A DNA stretch of 64,000 nucleotides from Enterobacter cloacae (lineage in GTDB: Bacteria; Pseudomonadota; Gammaproteobacteria; Enterobacterales; Enterobacteriaceae). The notes below the pieces were generated by a model. The model did no database searches and was not told the origin of the DNA. It saw nothing but the letters and a program-made list of their open reading frames with translations. The position numbers were made by a program, and so were the translations under genes. Location of the stretch: contig NZ_CP056117.1 in assembly GCF_013375935.1 (NCBI RefSeq), positions 4,712,001-4,776,000 of the forward strand, written 5' to 3'. Positions 38,027-48,388 of this stretch are shown here, piece by piece; position 1 is the stretch's first letter; every line of letters starts with the position of its first letter.

Positions 38027-38914
38027 ATGTTTAAGCAATACCTGCAAGTCACGAAACCAGGCATCATCTTTGGCAACCTGATCTCCGTAATCGGAGGGTT
38101 CCTGCTGGCCTCTAAAGGCAGCATTGATTACACCCTCTTTATTTACACGCTGGTCGGTGTGTCACTGGTGGTTGCGTCCGGTTGTGTATTTAACAACTAC
38201 ATCGACATGGATATCGACAAGAAGATGGAAAGGACCAAAAATCGGGTGCTGGTTAAAGGCCTGATTGCCCCTTCCGTCTCGCTGGTGTACGCCACCTTGC
38301 TGGGTATTGCTGGCTTTATGCTGCTGTGGTTTGGTGCTAATCCGCTGGCCTGCTGGCTGGGGGTGATGGGGTTCGTGGTGTATGTAGGCGTCTACAGCCT
38401 GTATATGAAACGACACTCCGTCTACGGCACGCTGATTGGTTCTCTCTCCGGCGCTGCGCCGCCGGTGATTGGCTACTGCGCCGTCACGAACGAGTTCGAC
38501 AGCGGTGCGCTCATCCTGCTGGCTATCTTTAGCCTGTGGCAGATGCCGCACTCCTACGCCATTGCGATTTTCCGCTTTAAGGATTATCAGGCGGCGAACA
38601 TTCCGGTTCTGCCGGTCGTGAAAGGTATCTCGGTTGCCAAGAACCACATCACGCTGTACATCATCGCTTTTGCCGTGGCAACCCTGATGCTCTCTCTGGG
38701 CGGTTACGCCGGATATAAATATCTGGTAGTAGCGGCTGCGGTGAGCGTCTGGTGGCTCGGCATGGCCCTGCGCGGCTACAAAGTGGAGGATGACAAAGTC
38801 TGGGCACGTAAGCTGTTTGTGTTCTCGATTGTCGCCATCACCTCGCTGTCCGTGATGATGTCCGTAGACTTTATGGTGCCGGATTCACAAAACCTGCTGA
38901 CTTACGTCTGGTAA
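38027..38914 (+). CDS. cyoE: Protoheme IX farnesyltransferase CyoE
   Basis: 295 residues, UbiA superfamily. Makes heme O by adding farnesyl to heme B. The first Asp-rich motif is NNYIDMDID and the second lies in the [10 protein letters not shown] region. Farnesyl diphosphate comes from IspA (44522). Closes the operon before a strong terminator. Confidence 0.97.
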   Translation: MFKQYLQVTKPGIIFGNLISVIGGFLLASKGSIDYTLFIYTLVGVSLVVASGCVFNNYIDMDIDKKMERTKNRVLVKGLIAPSVSLVYATLLGIAGFMLLWFGANPLACWLGVMGFVVYVGVYSLYMKRHSVYGTLIGSLSGAAPPVIGYCAVTNEFDSGALILLAIFSLWQMPHSYAIAIFRFKDYQAANIPVLPVVKGISVAKNHITLYIIAFAVATLMLSLGGYAGYKYLVVAAAVSVWWLGMALRGYKVEDDKVWARKLFVFSIVAITSLSVMMSVDFMVPDSQNLLTYVW

Positions 38915-38932
38915 GCCATAGCAAGGACATAA

Positions 38933-38957
38933 AGGGGTGCTTCGGCACCCTTTTTTA
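38933..38957 (+). terminator. cyo operon terminator
   Basis: GGGTGC-TTCG-GCACCC stem with a stable tetraloop, then TTTTTT. Confidence 0.93.
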
Positions 38958-39063
38958 TTCATGAAATCTATTAGTTACGCATGTAATATTTGTTAAATAA
39001 CCCTTTATTTACCCCGCCCCTTCCCCGCACTACACTATGGCCTGCTTTTGAACTGAGGTGGTA

Positions 39064-40425
39064 ATGAACGATTATAAAATGACGCCAGTCGAGCTGCGCG
39101 CGACATGGGGTTTAGGGACTGTTTTCTCGCTGCGGATGCTTGGCATGTTTATGGTCCTGCCTGTTCTGACCACGTACGGTATGGCGTTGCAGGGTGCCAG
39201 CGAAGCGCTGATTGGCCTGGCGATCGGTATCTACGGCCTGGCGCAGGCCATTTTCCAGATCCCCTTTGGTCTGCTCTCTGACCGCGTGGGCCGTAAGCCG
39301 CTGATCGTCGGCGGGCTGCTGGTATTTGTGCTCGGCAGCGTCATAGCCGCCCTCTCCCACTCCATCTGGGGCATTATTCTTGGCCGCGCCCTGCAGGGTT
39401 CCGGGGCCATTGCTGCCGCCGTGATGGCGCTTCTGTCAGACCTGACCCGCGAGCAAAACCGCACCAAAGCGATGGCGTTTATTGGCGTCAGCTTCGGTGT
39501 CACCTTCGCCATCGCCATGGTGCTTGGTCCGATTATCACCCATGCGCTCGGCCTGCACGCCCTGTTCTGGATGATTGCCGTCCTGGCGACCGTCGGGATC
39601 GCGCTTACGCTGTGGGTCGTGCCGGACAGTAAAAACCACGTCCTCAACCGCGAGTCCGGGATGGTCAAAGGCTGCTTCAGCAAAGTCATCGCCGAGCCGC
39701 GCCTGCTTAAGCTCAACTTCGGCATCATGTGCCTGCACATTCTGCTGATGTCGACCTTTGTCGCCCTGCCCGGCCAGCTTGCCGCTGCGGGATTTCCGGC
39801 GGCTGAGCACTGGAAAATTTATCTGGTGACCATGCTCATCTCGTTTGTTTCCGTCGTGCCGTTCATTATTTACGCCGAAGTGAAGCGCAGGATGAAGCGC
39901 GTCTTCGTGGGCTGCGTCGCGTTACTGCTGATTGCCGAGATTGTTTTGTGGGGCTCCGGCCCGCACTTCTGGGAGCTGATCGCAGGCGTACAGCTATTCT
40001 TCCTGGCGTTTAACCTGATGGAAGCCCTGCTGCCGTCGCTTATCAGCAAAGAGTCTCCGGCAGGATACAAAGGCACCGCGATGGGCATTTATTCCACCAG
40101 CCAGTTTCTCGGCGTGGCGATAGGCGGCTCTCTGGGAGGCTGGGTAGACGGCCTGTTTGATTCGCAAACCGTATTCCTGACGGGCGCGCTGCTGGCGATG
40201 GTCTGGCTGTTTGTGGCCAGCACCATGAAAGAGCCACGCTACGTGAGTAGCCTGCGGGTAGAAATTCCGGATGACGTAGAGGTTAGCGACGCCTTAATAC
40301 AGCGTCTGGAAACGACGGCGGGGGTGAGCGAGGTGCTGGTTGTCCCGGAAGAGCGCAGCGTTTACGTTAAAATTGACAGCAAGGTGACTAACCGCTTTGA
40401 GGTGGAACAGGCGCTGAAGGCCTGA
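39064..40425 (+). CDS. yajR: MFS transporter YajR
   Basis: 453 residues. Twelve helices with motif A GLLSDRVGRKPLIVGG, followed by a cytosolic C-terminal YAM domain (about 385-453, VSSLRVEIPDDVEVSDALIQRLETTAGVSEVLVVPEERSVYVKID) of ferredoxin-like fold, as in E. coli YajR. Substrate unknown. The ATG at 39064 has GAGGTG upstream; the GTG two codons earlier is less likely. Confidence 0.95.
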   Translation: MNDYKMTPVELRATWGLGTVFSLRMLGMFMVLPVLTTYGMALQGASEALIGLAIGIYGLAQAIFQIPFGLLSDRVGRKPLIVGGLLVFVLGSVIAALSHSIWGIILGRALQGSGAIAAAVMALLSDLTREQNRTKAMAFIGVSFGVTFAIAMVLGPIITHALGLHALFWMIAVLATVGIALTLWVVPDSKNHVLNRESGMVKGCFSKVIAEPRLLKLNFGIMCLHILLMSTFVALPGQLAAAGFPAAEHWKIYLVTMLISFVSVVPFIIYAEVKRRMKRVFVGCVALLLIAEIVLWGSGPHFWELIAGVQLFFLAFNLMEALLPSLISKESPAGYKGTAMGIYSTSQFLGVAIGGSLGGWVDGLFDSQTVFLTGALLAMVWLFVASTMKEPRYVSSLRVEIPDDVEVSDALIQRLETTAGVSEVLVVPEERSVYVKIDSKVTNRFEVEQALKA

Positions 40426-40453
40426 AAAAGCCCGGTAAAACCGGGCTTTTTTT
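40425..40453. terminator. Bidirectional terminator between yajR and yajQ
   Basis: AAAAAGCCCGGT / ACCGGGCTTTTT with loop AAA: strong on both strands, between convergent genes. Confidence 0.93.
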
Positions 40454-40455
40454 GT

Positions 40456-40947
40456 TTAATCGCGGAAGTTTTTGAACTGGAAAGGCTGACCCAGATCGCC
40501 GCCGCGCACCAGCGCCATAACCGACTGGAGATCGTCGCGGGATTTCCCCGTCACGCGGATCTCTTCCCCCTGAATCTGCGCCTGCACCTTCAGCTTGCTG
40601 TCTTTGATGAGCTTAACGATTTTCTTCTGCACCGCGCTCTCAATGCCCTGCTTCAGCTTCGCTTCTACAAACCAGGTTTTGCCGCTGTGGACAAAATCTT
40701 CCGGCACATCGAGCGACGTGCCTTCAATGCCGCGCTTCAGCAGCTTGGCGCGCAGGATATCCAGCAGCTGGTTAACCTGGAAATCTGACTCGCTCAGCAC
40801 CTTGATGGTCTTATTCGCGTCGTTCAGCTCAATGGTCGCCTCTACGCCACGAAAATCGAAACGTGATTCAACCTCACGGATAGCATTATCTACGCCGTTA
40901 CGCGCTTCCTGCAAATCAACTTCAGAAACAATATCGAAAGATGGCAT
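40456..40947 (-). CDS. yajQ: Nucleotide-binding protein YajQ
   Basis: 163 residues from ATG 40947. Two ferredoxin-like domains. Members of the YajQ family bind c-di-GMP in Xanthomonas; in enteric bacteria a role is unsettled. Blocks: [22 protein letters not shown] and [24 protein letters not shown]. Confidence 0.95.
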   Translation of the reverse strand: MPSFDIVSEVDLQEARNGVDNAIREVESRFDFRGVEATIELNDANKTIKVLSESDFQVNQLLDILRAKLLKRGIEGTSLDVPEDFVHSGKTWFVEAKLKQGIESAVQKKIVKLIKDSKLKVQAQIQGEEIRVTGKSRDDLQSVMALVRGGDLGQPFQFKNFRD

Positions 40948-41072
40948 CTTTTCTTCTCCCTTCATTTTTGTTGCGTTGCATAATACCTGCAACGAGGCAT
41001 AACGAGAAGCTTAGCTGATGCCGCTATACTTAGCGTCATAGCACCTGGCGCAGTTCCGGGTGAGGAGGAACA

Positions 41073-41984
41073 ATGAAAGTAACAGTGCTTGGATGCGGCG
41101 CACTTGGTCAACTCTGGCTTAGCGCGCTATGCAAACAGGGACATAGCGTTCAGGGCTGGCTGCGTATTCCCCAGCCCTATTGCAGCGTGAACGTGATTGG
41201 AACCGACGGTTCCATTTTTAACGAGTCTTTGACGGCAAACGATCCGGAATTTCTCGCCAGCAGCGACCTGCTGCTGGTTACGCTGAAGGCCTGGCAGGTT
41301 TCCGATGCGGTGAAAAGCCTTGCCGCTCAGCTGCGTGAGAGCACGCCCATCCTGCTGATCCACAACGGAATGGGCACCATTGAAGAGCTGAAAGCCGTCC
41401 GTCAGCCGCTGCTGATAGGCACCACGACCCACGCGGCGCGTCGTGACGGTAACGTCATCATTCATGTTGCCAGCGGCGTCACCCATATCGGCCCGGCGCG
41501 TGAACAGCGCGGCGATTACAGCTACCTTGCGGATACCCTTCAAGGCACGTTGCCAGACGTCGCCTGGCACAATACTATCCGCGCCGAACTGTGGCGCAAG
41601 CTGGCGGTAAACTGCGTGATTAACCCGCTTACCGCACTGTGGGATTGCCCCAACGGCGAGCTGCGCCATCATCCCGATGAGGTTGCGCTGATTTGCCGGG
41701 AGGTCGCCGCCGTGATTGAACGCGAAGGCCACCACACCTCCGAGGACGATTTACGCTATTATGTCGACCAGGTTATTGAGAGTACGGCAGAAAATATCTC
41801 CTCGATGTTGCAGGATATCCGGGCTATGCGGCATACCGAAATTGATTACATCACCGGTTATCTGTTAAAGCGTGCCCGGGCACACGGTATTACCGTTGCG
41901 GAAAACAGCCGTCTGTTTGAGTTAGTAAAACGAAAGGAGAGTGAGTATGAGCGCATCGGCACTGGTATGCCTCGCCCCTGGTAG
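41073..41984 (+). CDS. panE: 2-dehydropantoate 2-reductase PanE
   Basis: 303 residues. NADPH-dependent reduction of ketopantoate to pantoate, for pantothenate and CoA. Rossmann motif [11 protein letters not shown] at the N-terminus; the catalytic Lys is in [20 protein letters not shown] (about residue 176); substrate residues lie in the C-terminal helical domain. The ORF overlaps yajL by 38 bases. Confidence 0.97.
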   Translation: MKVTVLGCGALGQLWLSALCKQGHSVQGWLRIPQPYCSVNVIGTDGSIFNESLTANDPEFLASSDLLLVTLKAWQVSDAVKSLAAQLRESTPILLIHNGMGTIEELKAVRQPLLIGTTTHAARRDGNVIIHVASGVTHIGPAREQRGDYSYLADTLQGTLPDVAWHNTIRAELWRKLAVNCVINPLTALWDCPNGELRHHPDEVALICREVAAVIEREGHHTSEDDLRYYVDQVIESTAENISSMLQDIRAMRHTEIDYITGYLLKRARAHGITVAENSRLFELVKRKESEYERIGTGMPRPW

Positions 41985-42537
41985 CGAAGAGACGGAAGCG
42001 GTTACTGCCATTGATTTGATGGTACGTGGCGGCATTAAGGTGACTACCGCCAGCGTCGCCAGCGACGGAAGTCTGGCGATTACCTGCTCGCGCGGGGTGA
42101 AGATCCTGGCGGATGCACCGCTTGTACAGGTAGCGGACGGTGATTACGACATTATCGTTCTGCCGGGTGGCCTGAAGGGTGCAGAGTGTTTTCGCGACAG
42201 CCCGCTGCTGGTTGAAACCGTTCGCCAGTTTCACCTTTCCGGCCGCATCGTCGCGGCCATTTGCGCTGCCGCAGGTACGGTGCTGGTTCCGCACGACATT
42301 TTCCCCATCGGCAATATGACCGGTTTCCCTGGGCTAAAGGACACGATCCCGGAAGACCAGTGGGTAGATAAGCGTGTGGTCTGGGATCCGCGCGTTAACC
42401 TGCTCACCAGCCAGGGACCGGGCACCGCCATTGATTTTGGCTTGAAGATTATTGACCTGCTGGTCGGGCGCGAGAAAGCGTACGAGGTGGCGTCATCGTT
42501 AGTGATGGCTGCGGGAATTTATAATTATTACGAATGA
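41947..42537 (+). CDS. yajL: DJ-1-family protein YajL
   Basis: 196 residues from ATG 41947, with AAAGGAG upstream inside panE. DJ-1/PfpI fold with the reactive Cys in [14 protein letters not shown] (about residue 106; E. coli has CAAPATV) and Glu in [11 protein letters not shown]. Reported roles are protection of proteins from oxidative and glyoxal damage. Translational coupling to panE is likely. Confidence 0.95.
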   Translation: MSASALVCLAPGSEETEAVTAIDLMVRGGIKVTTASVASDGSLAITCSRGVKILADAPLVQVADGDYDIIVLPGGLKGAECFRDSPLLVETVRQFHLSGRIVAAICAAAGTVLVPHDIFPIGNMTGFPGLKDTIPEDQWVDKRVVWDPRVNLLTSQGPGTAIDFGLKIIDLLVGREKAYEVASSLVMAAGIYNYYE

Positions 42538-42540
42538 AGC

Positions 42541-42570
42541 AAAACGGCAACCGCACAGGTTGCCGTTTTT
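42541..42570. terminator. Terminator between yajL and thiI
   Basis: AAAACGGCAACC / GGTTGCCGTTTTT with loop GCACA. Near-identical stem to those at 9661 and 53892. Confidence 0.9.
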
Positions 42571-42577
42571 AATGTTT

Positions 42578-42614
42578 GCGCCCTCTCCCCGTGGGAGAGG
42601 GTCGGGGTGAGGGC
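42578..42614. repeat. GCCCTC palindromic repeat element
   Basis: GCGCCCTCTCCCCGTGGG then AGAGGGTCGGGGTGAGGGC: the imperfect palindrome common in intergenic regions of Enterobacter and Klebsiella, related to REP-like units. Adjoins the yajL terminator. Confidence 0.75.
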
Positions 42615-42640
42615 ATCAGGCCGCACTCCCCGACAATGAA

Positions 42641-44089
42641 CTACGGGCGATACACCTTCACATTCGCAAAGCCCTGCTCGCGCAGGTACAGCGCCTGTAA
42701 GCGGCTCATCACACCGCGCTCACACCACAGCAGATAGGTTTTGCCCTGGTCGAGGTCGCCAAATTTGGTGCTCAGCTTGTAGAACGGCAGAGAAACCACC
42801 TCCACGCCATCCACCTGCAGCGGTTTGTCATCCTGCTCATCAACAGAGCGAATATCCAGAATCGCATCGTTAGCGCCGAAGCCGCTGACGGTTTCCACCT
42901 CAACCACGTCCTGCTCGGTCTGCTGGGCAATCTCGCGGATGTCGATGTTGGTCGCTTCCGCCACCACGTTGTCCAGGATGCTGAAATCGAAATTCTCTTC
43001 TTCCGCTTCGATCTTTGCCTTCACCGCTTTCACGGTCGGGCTTTTTGAGATCACGCCGCAGTATTCCGGCATGGTGCGGGCAAAATCTTCGGTACCGATT
43101 TCTCGGGCCAGATCGATGATGTGCTCTTTATCGTGAGAAATCAGCGGACGCAGGATCAGGGTATCGGACACGTTGTCGATAAGACGCAGGTTGGTCAGCG
43201 TCTGGCTGGAGACCTGGCCCAGCGCTTCGCCGGTGACCAGCGCCTGCACGCCGTAGCGCTCGGCCACTTTGGATGCCGCGCGCACCATCATACGCTTGAG
43301 GATGACGCCCATCTGGCCGTCATCCACTTTTTCGAGGATTTCGCCCACCACCGGCTCAAAGTTAATTGCCACAAAACGCACGCGGTGGGAGCTACCGAAG
43401 CGGTTCCACAGGTAATGCGCCACCTGACGAACGCCGATTTCATGCGCCGCGCCGCCCAGGTTGAAGAAGCAGTAGTGCACGCGACAGCCGCGACGCATCA
43501 GCATATAGCTGGAGACGCCGGAGTCGAACCCGCCGGAGATCAGCGACAGCACATCTTCCTGCGTACCGATTGGGAAACCGCCAATACCCTCGTAGCGGCC
43601 TTTTACCAGCAGCAGACGATCGTTTTCGATCTCAAGATTAACGGTCACGTCCGGATTCGTCAGACGCACGCGCGCCGTCTCAACGTGCTGGTTCAGACCG
43701 CCGCCGACGTAGCGCTCGACTTCAATCGAGCTAAACTCATGCTTACCGCGACGCTTCACGCGCACGCAGAAGGTTTTGCCTTCGATTTGGTCGCGGTACT
43801 GCACCAGCGCTTTTTCGAAGATGTCATGCATATCGGTGAACGGAACATCTTCCACTTCCAGGATATGGTGAATGCCCGGGATACGGGTCAGCGCGTCGCG
43901 GATATCCTGACGTTTGTTTTCGTCTTTCGCGCGGACTTCAACGTGGTCCCAGTGGCGCACCACGGCGAGGGTGTCGTCGTAGTGTTTTAATACGTTACGA
44001 ATGTTCCCGGTGAGAATTTTAATAAAGCGCAAACGCACAGATTGGCTTTTGATGGTGATTTCAGGGAACAATTTAATGATAAACTTCAT
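42641..44089 (-). CDS. thiI: tRNA sulfurtransferase ThiI
   Basis: 482 residues. Makes 4-thiouridine at position 8 of tRNAs and feeds sulfur to ThiS for thiamine thiazole. NFLD/THUMP region (about 60-165), PP-loop [12 protein letters not shown] (about 178), C-terminal rhodanese domain with the persulfide Cys456 in [15 protein letters not shown]. Convergent with yajL. Confidence 0.97.
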   Translation of the reverse strand: MKFIIKLFPEITIKSQSVRLRFIKILTGNIRNVLKHYDDTLAVVRHWDHVEVRAKDENKRQDIRDALTRIPGIHHILEVEDVPFTDMHDIFEKALVQYRDQIEGKTFCVRVKRRGKHEFSSIEVERYVGGGLNQHVETARVRLTNPDVTVNLEIENDRLLLVKGRYEGIGGFPIGTQEDVLSLISGGFDSGVSSYMLMRRGCRVHYCFFNLGGAAHEIGVRQVAHYLWNRFGSSHRVRFVAINFEPVVGEILEKVDDGQMGVILKRMMVRAASKVAERYGVQALVTGEALGQVSSQTLTNLRLIDNVSDTLILRPLISHDKEHIIDLAREIGTEDFARTMPEYCGVISKSPTVKAVKAKIEAEEENFDFSILDNVVAEATNIDIREIAQQTEQDVVEVETVSGFGANDAILDIRSVDEQDDKPLQVDGVEVVSLPFYKLSTKFGDLDQGKTYLLWCERGVMSRLQALYLREQGFANVKVYRP

Positions 44090-44278
44090 GGCGGCAATGT
44101 TTCTTAGGCAAGCGGTTGGGCTTGTAATGGAAAAGTACAGCAGCCCCTATAACCGAAGACTGCTTCCAGGCGCGCAAGTATACCACCATCGCGCGGCTCC
44201 TGTGCACATTGCGCGTTATTTGATAATTGCCCCGAGTCCGTTACCATGGCGGGGCTAAAAGATAAGAGTCAATTCACT

Positions 44279-44521
44279 ATGCCGAAGAAGAACGACGCAC
44301 CGGCCAGTTTCGAAACTGCGCTGAGTGAGCTTGAGCAGATTGTTACCCGCCTTGAGAGCGGCGATTTACCGCTGGAAGAGGCGCTGAACGAATTTGAACG
44401 CGGCGTGCAGCTAGCGCGCCAGGGGCAGGTAAAGCTCCAGCAGGCCGAGCAGCGCGTGCAGATCCTGCTTTCCGACAGCGAAGACGCTAAAACCACGCCA
44501 TTCACACCGGACGCCGAGTAA
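44279..44521 (+). CDS. xseB: Exodeoxyribonuclease VII small subunit XseB
   Basis: 80 residues, helical hairpin ([34 protein letters not shown]). Partners XseA in single-strand-specific exonuclease VII. First gene of xseB-ispA-dxs; its stop is followed directly by the ispA ATG. Confidence 0.97.
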   Translation: MPKKNDAPASFETALSELEQIVTRLESGDLPLEEALNEFERGVQLARQGQVKLQQAEQRVQILLSDSEDAKTTPFTPDAE

Positions 44522-45421
44522 ATGGATTTTGCCAACGCGCTTCAGGCGCGCGTCGCTCGCGCCAACGACGCCCTGCGCCGTTTTATTGAGCCGCAGCCTT
44601 TTCAGAACACTCCACTGGTTGAAGCCATGCACTATGGCGCACTCTTGGGTGGTAAACGTCTGCGCCCGTTCCTCGTCTATGCCACGGGAAATATGTTCGG
44701 CATCAGCGATAACACGCTGGACGCCCCGGCAGCCGCCGTGGAGTGCATCCATGCCTACTCGCTGATCCATGACGATTTGCCGGCCATGGACGATGACGAT
44801 TTGCGTCGCGGTCAGCCGACCTGCCATATCAAATTTGGCGAAGCGAATGCGATTCTGGCGGGTGATGCCCTGCAAACCCTGGCCTTCTCGATTCTGAGCG
44901 ATGCGCCGATGGTTGAGGTAAGCGACCGTGACCGTCTGGCGATGGTGTCCGAACTGGCCATGGCCAGCGGCGTCGCCGGCATGTGCGGCGGTCAGGCGCT
45001 GGATTTAGAGGCTGAAGGTCGTCAGGTTAATCTGGAACAGCTGGAGCGTATTCACCGTCATAAAACGGGCGCACTGATTCGTGCAGCCGTTCGCCTGGGC
45101 GCACTGAGTGCGGGTGAACGCGGGCGGAAAGCCCTGCCGATTCTGGACAGATACGCAGAAAGTATCGGTCTGGCATTCCAGGTTCAGGATGACATTCTGG
45201 ATGTGGTGGGCGATACTGCAACATTGGGAAAACGTCAGGGTGCAGATCAGCAGCTTGGCAAAAGTACCTACCCCGCCCTGCTGGGCCTTGAGCATGCCCA
45301 ACGTAAAGCCCGGGATCTGATAGACGATGCCCGCCGCTCGCTGAACAAGCTGGCCGCGCAATCGCTGGATACCTCGGCACTGGAAGCGCTAGCGGACTAC
45401 ATAATCCAGCGTGATAAATAA
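44522..45421 (+). CDS. ispA: Farnesyl diphosphate synthase IspA
   Basis: 299 residues. Condenses DMAPP and GPP with IPP to FPP. First Asp-rich motif HDDLPAMDDDDLRRG (about 84-98), second QVQDDILDVVGD (about 222-233), with GKRLRP near residue 45. Supplies heme O, ubiquinone and undecaprenyl synthesis. No gap from xseB. Confidence 0.98.
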   Translation: MDFANALQARVARANDALRRFIEPQPFQNTPLVEAMHYGALLGGKRLRPFLVYATGNMFGISDNTLDAPAAAVECIHAYSLIHDDLPAMDDDDLRRGQPTCHIKFGEANAILAGDALQTLAFSILSDAPMVEVSDRDRLAMVSELAMASGVAGMCGGQALDLEAEGRQVNLEQLERIHRHKTGALIRAAVRLGALSAGERGRKALPILDRYAESIGLAFQVQDDILDVVGDTATLGKRQGADQQLGKSTYPALLGLEHAQRKARDLIDDARRSLNKLAAQSLDTSALEALADYIIQRDK

Positions 45422-45445
45422 ACTATATATCTCGATGAGCCTTTG

Positions 45446-47308
45446 ATGAGTTTTGATATTGCCAAATACCCGACACTGGCGTTAGTTGACTCCACTCAGG
45501 AGTTACGTCTGTTGCCGAAAGAGAGTCTGCCGAAGCTGTGTGACGAGCTGCGTCGCTACCTGCTCGACAGCGTTAGCCGCTCCAGCGGCCACTTCGCCTC
45601 CGGACTTGGCACGGTTGAGCTGACCGTGGCGTTACATTACGTCTACAACACGCCGTTCGATCAGCTGATCTGGGATGTGGGCCACCAGGCCTACCCGCAC
45701 AAAATTCTGACCGGTCGTCGCGATAAAATTGGCACCATTCGCCAGAAAGGTGGCCTGCACCCGTTCCCGTGGCGCGGTGAGAGCGAATATGACGTGCTCA
45801 GCGTCGGCCACTCCTCCACGTCCATTTCGGCGGGTATCGGTATTGCCGTTGCCGCCGAAAAGGAAAATAAGCAGCGCCGCACGGTCTGCGTGATTGGCGA
45901 CGGGGCGATCACCGCCGGGATGGCCTTCGAGGCCATGAACCACGCGGGCGATATCAAGCCGGACATGCTGGTTATCCTCAACGATAACGAAATGTCGATC
46001 TCCGAGAACGTCGGCGCGCTGAACAACCACCTGGCGCAGCTGCTTTCCGGCAAGCTTTACTCCTCGCTGCGGGAAGGCGGTAAAAAAGTCTTCTCCGGCG
46101 TCCCGCCGATTAAAGAGCTGCTCAAGCGTACCGAAGAACACATCAAAGGCATGGTCGTGCCGGGTACGCTTTTTGAAGAGCTGGGCTTTAACTATATTGG
46201 CCCGATTGACGGCCACGACGTGCTGGGTCTGGTGACGACGCTTAAGAACATGCGCGACCTGAAAGGCCCGCAGTTCCTGCACATCATGACCAAAAAGGGG
46301 CGTGGCTACGAGCCGGCGGAAAAAGATCCGATCACGTTCCACGCGGTACCAAAATTCGACCATACCAGCGGCTGTCTGCCGAAAAGCAGCGGCGGCATGC
46401 CGAGCTATTCAAAAATCTTCGGCGACTGGCTGTGCGAAACGGCGGCGAAAGACAACAAGCTGATGGCGGTCACGCCCGCCATGCGCGAAGGCTCCGGCAT
46501 GGTGGAGTTTTCCAAAAAATACCCGGATCAGTACTTCGACGTTGCGATTGCCGAGCAGCATGCGGTCACCTTCGCGGCGGGCCTGGCGATTGGCGGATAC
46601 AAACCGGTGGTGGCGATTTACTCCACGTTCCTGCAGCGCGCCTACGATCAGGTTATCCATGACGTTGCCATTCAGAAGCTGCCGGTGCTGTTTGCTATCG
46701 ATCGCGCGGGCATCGTGGGGGCTGACGGCCAGACGCACCAGGGGGCGTTTGACCTCTCCTTCCTGCGCTGCATCCCGGACATGATTATCATGACGCCAAG
46801 CGACGAGAACGAGTGTCGTCAGATGCTCTTTACCGGCTACCACTATCAGGACGGCCCCTGCGCGGTGCGTTATCCGCGCGGCAATGCCCTGGGCGTTGAG
46901 CTTAAGCCGCTGGAAAAGCTGGACATCGGTAAAGGTCTGGTGAAGCGACGCGGCGAAAAAGTGGCGATTTTGAACTTTGGCACGCTGATGCCTGAAGCGG
47001 CAAAAGCCGCTGAAGCCCTGAATGCGACGCTGGTCGATATGCGCTTTGTGAAGCCGCTCGATGAATCGCTTATCCTGAGCATGGCGGAAAGCCACGACGT
47101 GCTGGTTACGCTGGAAGAGAACGCCATCATCGGTGGCGCTGGTAGCGGCGTTAACGAGGTGCTGATGGCAAACCGTAAGCTGGTTCCGGTGCTGAACCTC
47201 GGCCTGCCGGACCACTTCATCCCGCAAGGCACTCAGGACGAGGCGCGCGCGGACATTGGTCTGGACGCCGCCGGTATTGAAGCCAGAATCCGCAGCTGGC
47301 TGGCCTGA
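45446..47308 (+). CDS. dxs: 1-deoxy-D-xylulose-5-phosphate synthase Dxs
   Basis: 620 residues from ATG 45446. First step of the MEP pathway (pyruvate plus glyceraldehyde 3-phosphate). ThDP motif [15 protein letters not shown]...LNDNEMSIS, His of GHSSTS, the Glu of [13 protein letters not shown] (about residue 370), and a transketolase C-terminal domain. Follows ispA by 24 bases. Confidence 0.98.
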   Translation: MSFDIAKYPTLALVDSTQELRLLPKESLPKLCDELRRYLLDSVSRSSGHFASGLGTVELTVALHYVYNTPFDQLIWDVGHQAYPHKILTGRRDKIGTIRQKGGLHPFPWRGESEYDVLSVGHSSTSISAGIGIAVAAEKENKQRRTVCVIGDGAITAGMAFEAMNHAGDIKPDMLVILNDNEMSISENVGALNNHLAQLLSGKLYSSLREGGKKVFSGVPPIKELLKRTEEHIKGMVVPGTLFEELGFNYIGPIDGHDVLGLVTTLKNMRDLKGPQFLHIMTKKGRGYEPAEKDPITFHAVPKFDHTSGCLPKSSGGMPSYSKIFGDWLCETAAKDNKLMAVTPAMREGSGMVEFSKKYPDQYFDVAIAEQHAVTFAAGLAIGGYKPVVAIYSTFLQRAYDQVIHDVAIQKLPVLFAIDRAGIVGADGQTHQGAFDLSFLRCIPDMIIMTPSDENECRQMLFTGYHYQDGPCAVRYPRGNALGVELKPLEKLDIGKGLVKRRGEKVAILNFGTLMPEAAKAAEALNATLVDMRFVKPLDESLILSMAESHDVLVTLEENAIIGGAGSGVNEVLMANRKLVPVLNLGLPDHFIPQGTQDEARADIGLDAAGIEARIRSWLA

Positions 47309-47323
47309 TCCCTCCCCTTTTCT

Positions 47324-47364
47324 GCTCCTGCTATGCTTAAACGTATTGTTTAAACAGCAGGAGC
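47324..47364 (+). promoter_or_regulatory. Hairpin masking the yajO ribosome-binding site
   Basis: Arms GCTCCTGCT (47324-47332) and AGCAGGAGC (47356-47364) are perfectly complementary, with an inner TTAAAC/GTTTAA stem. The 3' arm contains AGGAG, the likely ribosome-binding site for the ATG at 47371. No U-tract follows. It may hold translation of yajO low or respond to temperature. Confidence 0.55.
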
Positions 47365-47370
47365 GGAACC

Positions 47371-48345
47371 ATGCAATACACGACATTAGGAAAAACGGAC
47401 CTCAGGGTGTCCCGGCTTTGCCTGGGCTGCATGACGTTTGGCGAGCCTGACCGGGGAAACCACGCCTGGACGCTGCCGGAAGAGAGCAGCCGCCCCATCA
47501 TCAAACGCGCCATTGACGGCGGCATTAACTTCTTTGATACCGCCAACAGCTACTCCGACGGCAGCAGCGAAGAGATCGTGGGCCGCGCCCTGCGGGATTT
47601 TGCCCGTCGGGATGAGGTAGTGGTCGCCACCAAGGTGTACTATCCGGTGGGCGACCTGGCCGAAGGACTTTCGCGCGCGCAGATCCTGCGCTCCATTGAT
47701 GACAGCCTCAGACGCCTGAACATGGATTACGTTGACCTGCTGCAAATCCACCGCTGGGACTACAACACCCCGATTGAAGAGACGCTTGAGGCGCTGAACG
47801 ACGTCGTGAAGGCCGGTAAAGCGCGCTACATTGGCGCGTCGTCTATGCACGCGTCGCAGTTCGCTCAGGCGCTCGATCTCCAGGCGCAGCACGGCTGGGC
47901 ACGCTTTGTCACCATGCAGGATCACTACAACCTACTCTATCGCGAAGAAGAGCGCGAGATGCTGCCGCTCTGCTATCAGGAAGGCGTGGCGGTGATCCCG
48001 TGGAGCCCGCTGGCGCGCGGGCGTTTAACCCGCCCGTGGGGGGAGACCACGGCCCGCCTGGTGTCGGATGAAGTGGGGAAAAATCTGTACGACGCTACCG
48101 AAGCCAGCGATGCGCTAATTGCCGAACGCGTGGCCGGGATCGCCGACGATACCGGAGCAACCCGCGCCCAGGTGGCGCTGGCGTGGCTGCTGAGCAAGCG
48201 CGGCGTCGCCGCGCCGATCGTGGGTACATCGCGGGAAGAACAGCTGGATGAGCTGCTGAGCGCGGTGGATTTATCGCTGACGCCGGAGCAGATTGCCGAG
48301 CTGGAGACGCCGTACCAGCAGCATCCGGTGGTGGGGTTTAAGTAA
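47371..48345 (+). CDS. yajO: Aldo-keto reductase YajO
   Basis: 324 residues, AKR TIM barrel. Catalytic tetrad DTANSYSDG (Asp, Tyr), VVATKV (Lys), LLQIHRWD (His); NADPH site near C-terminus (VGTSREEQLDE). E. coli YajO acts on aromatic aldehydes and has been linked to DXP and thiamine metabolism, in keeping with dxs next door. Confidence 0.95.
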   Translation: MQYTTLGKTDLRVSRLCLGCMTFGEPDRGNHAWTLPEESSRPIIKRAIDGGINFFDTANSYSDGSSEEIVGRALRDFARRDEVVVATKVYYPVGDLAEGLSRAQILRSIDDSLRRLNMDYVDLLQIHRWDYNTPIEETLEALNDVVKAGKARYIGASSMHASQFAQALDLQAQHGWARFVTMQDHYNLLYREEEREMLPLCYQEGVAVIPWSPLARGRLTRPWGETTARLVSDEVGKNLYDATEASDALIAERVAGIADDTGATRAQVALAWLLSKRGVAAPIVGTSREEQLDELLSAVDLSLTPEQIAELETPYQQHPVVGFK

Positions 48346-48351
48346 GCAAAC

Positions 48352-48377
48352 GCCGGGTAGCGCAGCGCTTACCCGGC
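48352..48377. repeat. REP-like palindrome in place of pgpA
   Basis: GCCGGGT / ACCCGGC arms around AGCGCAGCGCTT, typical of a REP-type unit. It fills the 43-base gap between convergent yajO and thiL, where E. coli has pgpA. Confidence 0.6.
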
Positions 48378-48388
48378 GCTCAAAACAT

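Noticed and set aside
42541..42614. CRISPR-like repeat
   Set aside because: Only a single palindromic unit with a terminator; no regularly spaced repeats or cas genes occur anywhere in the window.
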